This document shows, piece by piece, positions 6,527 to 11,923 of a DNA stretch of 11,923 bases. The translations under genes and the position numbers were made by a program. The first letter of the stretch is position 1. Every line of letters begins with the position of its first letter. Under the pieces are notes generated by a model. That model had not been told where the DNA came from and did no database searches. It was given only the letters and a program-made list of their open reading frames with translations. The stretch comes from Gemmatimonadota bacterium (GTDB lineage: Bacteria; Latescibacterota; UBA2968; UBA8231), in assembly GCA_002712305.1 (NCBI GenBank), contig PATE01000113.1, positions 1 through 11,923 of the forward strand, in the 5' to 3' direction.

Positions 6527-7338
6527 GGTTGCCCCTGGGTGGCCAACCAGATCTGTCCCGCCACGGCCAGCACGACGAGGATCGCGGCGCCCGCGTCTGC
6601 CCGGCCCATCTGGAGAGGTCTGAATCGTGTTCGCCCATCGCCTCCTCGATAGCCGCGTGCCTCCATCGCCACGGCGAGTCGATCGGCTCGGGAAAAGGCC
6701 GACAGGAACAAGGGCACCAGAAGGGGGACCAACCTGCGGGCACGGCGGATGGGGCCGCCGGTGAAGTCGGCCCCCCGCGCCATCTGTGCTTTCTGCAGTC
6801 TCTCGGCCTCATCTGCCAGGACCGGGATGAAGCGAAGGGCGATGGAAACCATCATCGCCAACTCATGGGCCGGAACGCCGAGCCGGCGGAAGGGCTTCAA
6901 TAGGGATTCCAGGCCGTCCGTCAGCGCAATCGGAGTTGTGGACAGAGTGAGCATGGAGGCCGCTGTCACAAGCGAGGCCAGCCGTAGACTGAACAGGATT
7001 GCGGCACTGAGGCCTTCATCGGTGACCACCAGAGATGCGTGAGGGACCACCCATCGTGTCGTGCCCGGGGTCATGAACAGATGAAGAAGGGCGGTGACGC
7101 CAATGAGCCAGGCAAAGGATCGGAGGTTCCGCAACAGGATGTTGAGAGGGAGACGGCCGACGAGGGCGACGAGGGCGACAAATACCGTGAACAGGGCAAC
7201 AGGTGCCACATCGCGTGAGGCCAAAGCCGCCACCATCAGGGCAACGAGAGAGAGCAGCTTTGTGCGCGGGTCGAGTCGGTGGAGCAAACCCGTTCCTGCA
7301 ACGTAGCGACCTACAGCAATATCACGCAGTAGTGGCAC
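6523..7338 (-). CDS. ecfT: Energy-coupling factor transporter transmembrane protein EcfT
   Basis: A 271-residue membrane protein of the CbiQ/EcfT family. It couples ATP hydrolysis by EcfA subunits to vitamin or metal uptake through an S-component. The N-terminal GRYVAGTGLLHRLDPRTKLL is typical. Several hydrophobic segments follow (about residues 27-60, 74-90, 112-132, 203-214 and 249-266). The two Ala-Arg-Gly coupling motifs that contact the ATPases are visible in AQMARGADF (residues 187-189) and AMEARGYRGG (residues 227-229). The start appears to be GTG at 7338, 8 nt after the site-2 protease stop, with only a weak GGGTGG upstream. No ATPase or S-component gene lies in the window. The preserved coupling motifs imply that an EcfA partner exists elsewhere. 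Confidence 0.9.
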   Translation of the reverse strand: MPLLRDIAVGRYVAGTGLLHRLDPRTKLLSLVALMVAALASRDVAPVALFTVFVALVALVGRLPLNILLRNLRSFAWLIGVTALLHLFMTPGTTRWVVPHASLVVTDEGLSAAILFSLRLASLVTAASMLTLSTTPIALTDGLESLLKPFRRLGVPAHELAMMVSIALRFIPVLADEAERLQKAQMARGADFTGGPIRRARRLVPLLVPLFLSAFSRADRLAVAMEARGYRGGDGRTRFRPLQMGRADAGAAILVVLAVAGQIWLATQGQP

Positions 7339-7346
7339 GAGACGTT

Positions 7347-7988
7347 TCAGCCACCCAGAGGGAGACCGACCAACAGACCGTAGAGCAGACGGGCAGGTGG
7401 GAAGATGAGCCCCGTGATGAGGTACGTGCCGGTGAGGCTACTGAACAAGATCACCGCCAACAGACCCCACATGAGCCAGCTTGAGTTTCGATAGCGGCTG
7501 CCAAGAGGTTCGGGCAGCAGGTTGCCGAGCACCTTGGAGCCATCCAGCGGCGGCAGAGGAATGAGATTGAAGAATGCGAGGAGCAGGCTCAGAAGCACCA
7601 GCGCCTGCATGGAGAGAAACAGGAAAGTTCCCATCGACGTCACCAGAAGCGTCGGTGCAAGGACGCGCAGGCACAGTCCGACGACGACGGCGGTAGCGAG
7701 GTTGATCGCCGGGCCAGCGGCGGCGATCAGCACCAGGTCGCGACGTGGATTGCGAAGGAAACGTGTATCCACCGGCACGGGCCGCCCCCAGCCGAAATGC
7801 ACGAGGACGAGCAGGATCGTGCCAACTGCATCGAGATGGGACAGAGGGTTGAGGGTTACCCTCCCCAGGGCTCGTGGGGTTGGGTCACCCAGAGCGTCGG
7901 CCACCACGGCATGGGCAAACTCGTGAAGCGTCAGTGCAACGACGATCGCGGGAAACCATAGAAGGAATTCGATGAACTCAGCTGACAC
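7347..7988 (-). CDS. Site-2 protease family membrane metalloprotease (M50)
   Basis: A 213-residue polytopic membrane protein of peptidase family M50, which cleaves substrates within or near the membrane. The zinc site HEFAH is at residues 22-26 in the first helix. GPAIN (92-96) and NLIPLPPLDG (141-150, with Asp149 as the likely third zinc ligand) complete the active-site set. There is no PDZ domain, unlike RseP. This short PDZ-free form is closer to the widespread 'site-2 protease family' proteins, and the substrate cannot be told from sequence. The start appears to be GTG at 7988, 9 nt after the recombinase stop and without a clear Shine-Dalgarno sequence. No sigma or anti-sigma factor gene is adjacent. 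Confidence 0.92.
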   Translation of the reverse strand: MSAEFIEFLLWFPAIVVALTLHEFAHAVVADALGDPTPRALGRVTLNPLSHLDAVGTILLVLVHFGWGRPVPVDTRFLRNPRRDLVLIAAAGPAINLATAVVVGLCLRVLAPTLLVTSMGTFLFLSMQALVLLSLLLAFFNLIPLPPLDGSKVLGNLLPEPLGSRYRNSSWLMWGLLAVILFSSLTGTYLITGLIFPPARLLYGLLVGLPLGG

Positions 7989-7997
7989 GCAAGACGC

Positions 7998-8966
7998 TCA
8001 GGGGCGAGGGGGGGTGGGATCGGTGGGCAGCGAAGGGGCATCCACCGCAGCCGCAGGAAGGTCTGAAGGTACGTCACGCACATAAACCTGTGTGCTGGCC
8101 ATATCGGCGTGGCCAAGCAGGTGTTGTACATCCTGCAGCAAGGCACCTCCCTCGAGCAGGTGGACGGCGAAGGTATGCCGAAGGGTCTGTGGGCTTACGG
8201 TGCGTTCGATGTGAGCCGACGCAGCGGCGGCACGGATGATCTTCCAGATACCCATCCTTGAAAGGGCCCTGCCCTGCGCGTTGAGAAACAGAGTGTCTGT
8301 CGTGGTCTCCTGAACAAAATGGTCGCGGCCAGATCGCTCGTAGACAGACAATGCCAGCAATGCAGCCTGTCCGACAGGTATGATCCTGTGTCGAGCCCCC
8401 TCACCGGAAACCTGCAGAAGACGCTGCTCGTGTTGGATATCTGCGCATCGAAGCGAGATCAGCTCCGAGACTCTGACCCCCGTGGCGTACAGGGTCTCCA
8501 GCATTGCGCGATCTCTCAGCGATCGAGGATCATCGCCCTGAACAGCACTGACCAGGCGAATCGCCTCATCGATACTGAGCGGATCAGGATCTCGTCTGCC
8601 CACTCGGGGGGGCGACAGTCCTTCCGTCGGGTCGGTGGTGAGGAGTCTCTCCTGAAGAAGGTGATCGTGGAATCGGCGCAAGGAGGACAGGTTGCGGGCG
8701 ATGGTGGCCGAACTCAGAGCGGACTGGTGGAGAGACTCCACCAGGGCCGCCGCATGTTTTGCAGACAGGTCTGTGAGACCTCGGGCACCCGCCTGGGTGG
8801 CGGCGGCCAGATAACGCATAAGATCACGGCGGTAGGCATCGAGAGTACTCTTGCTGACCTGCTCAGACTTCAGGTCGGCGAGAAATCTCTCCAGCGCGCC
8901 GTCCAGTTCTGGCGCAAGTCCGGAGGCCTCGCCTTCGGCGCTAACGCTGCTCCGAGATTTGGACAC
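7998..8966 (-). CDS. xerD: XerC/XerD-family tyrosine recombinase with atypical active site
   Basis: A 322-residue two-domain tyrosine recombinase; the family resolves chromosome dimers at dif, among other roles. The SAM-like N-terminal core-binding domain spans about residues 20-112 and the catalytic domain about 128-298. Against E. coli XerD from memory, the catalytic domain aligns without gaps. Arg165 (ATGVRVSEL), Arg263 (TLRHTF), His286 (LLGHADM) and the nucleophile Tyr295 (STQVY) are kept. The catalytic Lys position is Glu189 (VSGEGARHR) and the His of H-x-x-R is Gln260 (SPQTLR). The tail after Tyr is Pro/Ala/Asp-rich (SDLPAAAVDAPSLPTDP), unlike the usual helix. The start appears to be GTG at 8966, overlapping ogt by 26 nt, with no clear Shine-Dalgarno sequence and no alternative that keeps the N-terminal domain. 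XerC versus XerD cannot be decided; the symbol is provisional. Confidence 0.85.
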   Translation of the reverse strand: MSKSRSSVSAEGEASGLAPELDGALERFLADLKSEQVSKSTLDAYRRDLMRYLAAATQAGARGLTDLSAKHAAALVESLHQSALSSATIARNLSSLRRFHDHLLQERLLTTDPTEGLSPPRVGRRDPDPLSIDEAIRLVSAVQGDDPRSLRDRAMLETLYATGVRVSELISLRCADIQHEQRLLQVSGEGARHRIIPVGQAALLALSVYERSGRDHFVQETTTDTLFLNAQGRALSRMGIWKIIRAAAASAHIERTVSPQTLRHTFAVHLLEGGALLQDVQHLLGHADMASTQVYVRDVPSDLPAAAVDAPSLPTDPTPPRP

Positions 8967-9525
8967 GGTTGCCGTCGAAGGCGATTCCCTCGTGTTGGAG
9001 CAGAGCTTTCTTCCAGTGAGGGCCCGCAGAATAGCCGGTCAGCGCATCCGTAGAGGCGACGATGCGATGACAGGGGTAGATGATGGGGAGCGGGTTCTGG
9101 GCTACGATGTTTCCCACGCTCCGAGCACGACTGACCGGAAGGCCAAGGCGCAGGGCGAGTTCCCCATAGGTCTCGTAGGAGCCAGAGGGGACCTCATTGA
9201 GCGCTTCCCAGACCGTCCGTTGGAAATCGGTACCAATCTTTGGCGGCAAAGGGATTTCGAAGCTCGTCGGTTTGGCCATGAAATACCGCATGACTTTGGC
9301 GATCAATTCCTGGCCCGCCGGGTGAGGTGGCAGGAAACGACGAAGCGTCGTGCGCCGATCCTCCGGGTCAAAGGGGCCGATCACGACATTGATCACGGTC
9401 TCCTCATGCCAGCAGATGCGGACGGTACCAAACTTCGTGATCACGTCCGTCGACGCTGTCAACGTATCGTCGACTTCATCGTAGAAAGCGGGCCGGTAGG
9501 GTTGACGAATCCCGTCATCGCTCAT
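8941..9525 (-). CDS. ogt: Methylated-DNA-[protein]-cysteine S-methyltransferase
   Basis: A 194-residue suicide DNA-repair protein that transfers alkyl groups from O6-alkylguanine or O4-alkylthymine to its own cysteine. The acceptor is Cys152 in NPLPIIYPCHRIV. The helix-turn-helix region contains SRARSVGN (about residues 132-139), which includes the base-flipping arginine finger. LTGYSAG follows, as in the family. The N-terminal ribonuclease-H-like domain (about residues 20-90) is present but divergent. There is no AraC-type domain, so this is Ogt-like rather than Ada. The ATG at 9525 overlaps the uvrC stop as ATGA, with AAGGAG at 9538-9533 spaced 7 nt. It is therefore likely to be co-expressed with uvrC, pairing direct alkyl reversal with excision repair. 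Confidence 0.94.
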   Translation of the reverse strand: MSDDGIRQPYRPAFYDEVDDTLTASTDVITKFGTVRICWHEETVINVVIGPFDPEDRRTTLRRFLPPHPAGQELIAKVMRYFMAKPTSFEIPLPPKIGTDFQRTVWEALNEVPSGSYETYGELALRLGLPVSRARSVGNIVAQNPLPIIYPCHRIVASTDALTGYSAGPHWKKALLQHEGIAFDGNRVQISEQR

Positions 9526-11408
9526 GCGGCGACTCCTTCAGTCACACCATCGTCGTCGCTCCGTGTCTCTTCACCTGGTGGCTGGAGGTGCTCTTTCAAC
9601 TGATTCGCCAGTTTCAGACTGACACCCTTTACGGCGGCAATCTGTTCTGGATCTGCCTCGCGTAGCTGCCGTACAGAACCGAATTCACGCAGCAGAGCCT
9701 GGCGGCGTTTGGGGCCGATACCCGGGATGTCATCGAGACCGGATGCGATCGTGCGTTTGGTGCGGAGTTTCCGGTGGTGGGTGACAGCAAATCGATGCGC
9801 CTCATCTCGCAAAACCTGCAGGAGCCGGAGACTGGCCGATGCTCTGGGGAGCAAGATGGGTTCGGATTCCCCCGGAACGAAGATCTCCTCCAATCGCTTG
9901 GCCAGACCCACAACAGGAAGGTCGTAGATCTCGAGTTGCCGCAATGCATCGATGGCGTTCGACAATTGTCCCTTGCCCCCATCGATCATCAGCAGGTCGG
10001 GCAGGGCCTCTCCACGACGACGAAGACCACTGATGCGGCGGGGGACCACTTCGTGAATACTGGCGAAATCGTCGGGCCCCTGCTCACTCTCGCTGCGGAT
10101 ACGGAAGTGGCGATACTCACTGCGCTTCGGTTTGCCATCGATCATCACCACCAGGGAGCCCACCGTATCCGTCCCCTGGAAGTTGGAGATGTCGATGCCC
10201 TCGATTCGCCGTGGCAACGTGGGACTGCTGATGTCGCGCTGCAGCGAATGAACGGATTGGGGCACGCGATCGCGCAGGGCCTCCCTCTTCAGCCTGCGTT
10301 CCTCCAACATGTGCGCCGCATTGCTCACCGCCAATTCCTGCGCTTGCGCCTTGAGACCACGTTGGAAAGCGGCGACCGTCACCTTCACGTCACTCTTGCT
10401 GGTCAACCACGCGGCCAGCTCCTCGCCATCGGACAAGGCCACATTGACATGGATCTGACGAGGGATGAAGTCGGACTGGAGATAGAACAGGCGGATAAAG
10501 GCTGAGATGATCTCGGCGTCGCTGGCCTCGATCACGCCACCGAGGAAGTGATGCTTGTCCCCCACAACTCGGCCTTCTCGAACTTCGAGAACGGTGCAGC
10601 AGGCCTCGTCGTCATGGCGAGCCAACCCGATGATGTCACGATCAATCTGCTCTTCCAGAACCATTTTCTGGCGATGCTGGTATACCTCGAGGGCCTCGAT
10701 CTGGTCGCGACATCGGGCAGCCACCTCGAACTTCAGTTCCTCTGACGCGGTCGCCATTCTTTCGCGCAACTCGCGAATGACACTCGTCTTGTCACCCCGA
10801 AGGAAACGAACGGCCTGATTCACACTCTTGCGATAGTCGATCTGACTGACGATGCCCTCACAGGGACCCTCGCATCGGTGAATCTGGTATTCCATGCACA
10901 ACTTCACCTTCGGATCTGGCAGATCGTAGCGGCAACTGCGTACCGGAAAGATCCGGTGCATGACGTCTAGCATCATGCGCATCTGTCGTGCACTGCTGTA
11001 GGGACCCAGATACCTCGACCCATCCTTCAGTACATCACGAGTCCAGAAGATCCGCGGAAAGGGTTCGTCCGTGATGCGAATGAAGGGATACTTCTTGTCG
11101 TCTTTGAGATTGATATTGTAACGAGGCTTGTGGGCCTTGATCTGCGTCGCCTCAAGGATGAGGGCTTCCTGCTCCGTCTGCGTCAGGATGACGTCCAGGT
11201 CGGCCACGCGGCGCACCATCAACTCGATCCGTGCACCGCGCTCTGAAACGCCGGACTCCTGGAAATAGGAGCGTACGCGAGATCGCAGACTCTTGGCTTT
11301 ACCGACGTACAGGATCTTGCCGGTCTCGTCCTTCATCAGATAGACACCGGGCGCACTCGGCAGCGTGTCGAGCTTGTGCCGCACCGTCTCTGAGAGGGTC
11401 AGCTTCAA
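9522..11408 (-). CDS. uvrC: Excinuclease ABC subunit C
   Basis: A 628-residue UvrC, the nuclease that makes both incisions around a lesion in nucleotide excision repair after UvrAB loading. The GIY-YIG domain (about residues 18-98) has GVYLMKD, LYVGKAKSLRSRVRSYF and Glu86 in ALILEATQI. Cys159, Cys171, Cys179 and Cys183 match the four cysteines reported to hold a 4Fe-4S cluster in E. coli UvrC. A UVR domain covers about residues 205-245. The RNase-H-like domain has Asp406 (GIDISN), Asp476 (MIDGGKGQL) and His538 (DEAHRF). Tandem helix-hairpin-helix motifs (about residues 556-608, IPGIGPKRRQALL) end the protein. The start is taken as TTG at 11408, just downstream of an in-frame TAG (11438-11436); GTG at 11384 is an alternative. 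The Shine-Dalgarno sequence is weak for both. Confidence 0.97.
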   Translation of the reverse strand: MKLTLSETVRHKLDTLPSAPGVYLMKDETGKILYVGKAKSLRSRVRSYFQESGVSERGARIELMVRRVADLDVILTQTEQEALILEATQIKAHKPRYNINLKDDKKYPFIRITDEPFPRIFWTRDVLKDGSRYLGPYSSARQMRMMLDVMHRIFPVRSCRYDLPDPKVKLCMEYQIHRCEGPCEGIVSQIDYRKSVNQAVRFLRGDKTSVIRELRERMATASEELKFEVAARCRDQIEALEVYQHRQKMVLEEQIDRDIIGLARHDDEACCTVLEVREGRVVGDKHHFLGGVIEASDAEIISAFIRLFYLQSDFIPRQIHVNVALSDGEELAAWLTSKSDVKVTVAAFQRGLKAQAQELAVSNAAHMLEERRLKREALRDRVPQSVHSLQRDISSPTLPRRIEGIDISNFQGTDTVGSLVVMIDGKPKRSEYRHFRIRSESEQGPDDFASIHEVVPRRISGLRRRGEALPDLLMIDGGKGQLSNAIDALRQLEIYDLPVVGLAKRLEEIFVPGESEPILLPRASASLRLLQVLRDEAHRFAVTHHRKLRTKRTIASGLDDIPGIGPKRRQALLREFGSVRQLREADPEQIAAVKGVSLKLANQLKEHLQPPGEETRSDDDGVTEGVAA

Positions 11409-11482
11409 GAGCGCCTGACATCCTGTTGAAGGGGGCTACTCCAAAACGCGAGGCATCTCCACGTCTGGCGAGATTCATCGCA

Positions 11483-11512
11483 AATGTATGAATTGCCCTC
11501 AGATATCGTAAA
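11483..11512 (-). promoter_or_regulatory. Putative promoter for the uvrC block
   Basis: On the minus strand, TTTACG (11512-11507) and TACATT (11488-11483) each match the sigma-70 -35 and -10 consensus at four of six positions, with an 18-nt spacer. They lie about 75 nt upstream of the uvrC start. The -35 element overlaps one arm of the inverted repeat. This is a weak prediction made by eye. Confidence 0.25.
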
Positions 11513-11537
11513 GCGGGACGCGTAGAGATACGATATC
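11502..11537. repeat. Perfect 9-bp inverted repeat upstream of uvrC
   Basis: GATATCGTA (11502-11510) and TACGATATC (11529-11537) are exact reverse complements separated by 18 nt, with arm centres 27 bp apart. Each arm contains the palindrome GATATC. There is no adjoining U-tract on the side that would end the methyltransferase transcript, so an operator for a dimeric regulator is at least as likely as a terminator. It does not match the Gram-positive or enterobacterial LexA boxes I know. Confidence 0.6.
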
Positions 11538-11567
11538 GAAAAAAGGTGTCCCGGGTGCCGCGGGGCG

Positions 11568-11923
11568 TCAGTCGCGGAAGACGCGCAGCAGAAGGCTCTT
11601 GAGATACCGTCCCTCGGGGAAGGCGGGATCGATCGGGTGATCGGCAGGGTGACCGTTGGCGTGCAACAGTCGAACCGAGACGCGGGCGCCAGGTGCTGCT
11701 CTGCGCACGACCTGGAAAAAATCATCTTCGCTGACCCGGGTTGAGCACGAGGCGGTCATCAGATAGCCGCCATCTCGAACCAGGCGCAGGGCGTTTCGAT
11801 TCAGTTTGGTGTACACGCCCAGTGCGTTCTTTACATCCCGCCCTTTGCGCACCAGCGAAGGGGGGTCGACGACGACGACATCGAACCTGGGGCCCTTCGA
11901 ACGCTCGGCCAGGGAATCGAGGA
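11568..11923 (-). CDS. RlmI-family class I SAM-dependent rRNA methyltransferase (C-terminal part)
   Basis: The last 117 codons of a gene whose 5' part lies beyond the window edge. The visible part fits the RlmI-type 23S rRNA (cytosine-C5) methyltransferase family. It has motif IV in FDVVVVDPPSL, then GGYLMTASCSTRVSEDDF (the family's SCS region), and the closing DHPIDPAFPEGRYLKSLLLR that resembles the usual DHP...PEG-x-YLK-x-L ending. The frame runs open to the window end, so the true start cannot be seen. An internal ATG at 11852 is not the start because motif IV lies upstream of it. The exact target nucleotide is not established. Confidence 0.88.
   Translation of the reverse strand, partial: LDSLAERSKGPRFDVVVVDPPSLVRKGRDVKNALGVYTKLNRNALRLVRDGGYLMTASCSTRVSEDDFFQVVRRAAPGARVSVRLLHANGHPADHPIDPAFPEGRYLKSLLLRVFRD

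Larger units (their letters stand above)
11409..11567. other. Intergenic region upstream of uvrC
   Basis: This 159-bp stretch is AT-richer than its flanks and separates the methyltransferase gene from uvrC. It holds a perfect 9-bp inverted repeat, a weak promoter-like sequence and a six-T run on the minus strand (11544-11539) preceded by a GC-rich stretch with only a 4-bp stem (CCCG/CGGG). I do not regard that stretch as a convincing terminator. It is the best candidate for the promoter and control region of the uvrC block. Confidence 0.5.

Noticed and set aside
8319-9053. Plus-strand open frame of 244 codons opposite the recombinase gene
   Set aside because: It is antisense to a clear protein family member, its translation shows no family motif or natural composition, and GC-rich coding DNA often gives long antisense frames.
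9774-10505. Plus-strand open frame of 243 codons opposite uvrC
   Set aside because: It lies wholly inside uvrC, whose catalytic motifs are continuous. The antisense product is His/Asp/Gln-rich with no recognisable domain.
11539-11565. Possible intrinsic terminator of the methyltransferase gene (GC-rich run followed by six T on the minus strand)
   Set aside because: The best stem is only about 4 bp (CCCG/CGGG), and a 5-nt spacer separates it from the T-run, so I do not call it.
11405-11725. Minus-strand open frame of 106 codons between the methyltransferase and uvrC
   Set aside because: It overlaps the methyltransferase C-terminus out of frame and resembles no protein family.

Overview
The window is a dense, GC-rich bacterial chromosomal segment in which every credible gene lies on the minus strand, so transcription runs from high to low coordinates. 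In transcription order the genes are: a C-terminal fragment of an RlmI-family rRNA methyltransferase, uvrC, an O6-alkylguanine-DNA alkyltransferase (ogt), a XerC/XerD-type tyrosine recombinase, a membrane site-2 metalloprotease, ecfT, truA, an HtrA-like serine protease, psd, pssA, a DUF4321-like small membrane protein, tatA, gatA and a PorV/PorQ-family outer-membrane protein. I see no tRNA, rRNA, CRISPR array, insertion sequence or prophage gene.

The PorV/PorQ protein, the tatA product and the signal-peptide HtrA protease point to a diderm. PorV/PorQ proteins are typical of the FCB group and related candidate phyla (Latescibacteria, Eisenbacteria and Krumholzibacteria-like lineages). This placement is an inference from a few genes. 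The pairing of ecfT with truA recalls the conserved ecfA-ecfA-ecfT-truA order of Firmicutes, but without the two ATPase genes.

Spacing suggests two main transcription blocks. Block A (11408 to 5741: uvrC, ogt, xer, site-2 protease, ecfT, truA) is compact, with overlaps of 4, 26 and 4 nt and gaps of 8-9 nt. It follows a 159-bp gap (11409-11567) that holds a perfect 9-bp inverted repeat and a weak promoter-like sequence. Block B (5616 to 81: htrA, psd, pssA, DUF4321-like, tatA, gatA, porV-like) follows a 124-bp gap. It is strongly envelope-themed: periplasmic proteolysis, phosphatidylserine and phosphatidylethanolamine synthesis, protein export and an outer-membrane barrel. gatA (aminoacyl-tRNA amidation) is embedded between tatA and porV. 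Five of the thirteen complete genes appear to start with GTG or TTG.

Most of the window is housekeeping and I do not see a clearly new multi-gene system. The strongest anomaly is the Xer recombinase. In a gap-free alignment with E. coli XerD, recalled from memory, two of its six catalytic positions are substituted (Lys to Glu, His to Gln), while both Arg, the second His and the Tyr nucleophile are kept. Its C-terminal tail is also unusual. Secondary observations are the inverted repeat before uvrC, a possible 30-codon leader ORF whose stop overlaps the SD-less htrA start as ATGA, an ecfT without ecfA genes, and a 23-bp tandem duplication over the stop codon of the porV-like gene.
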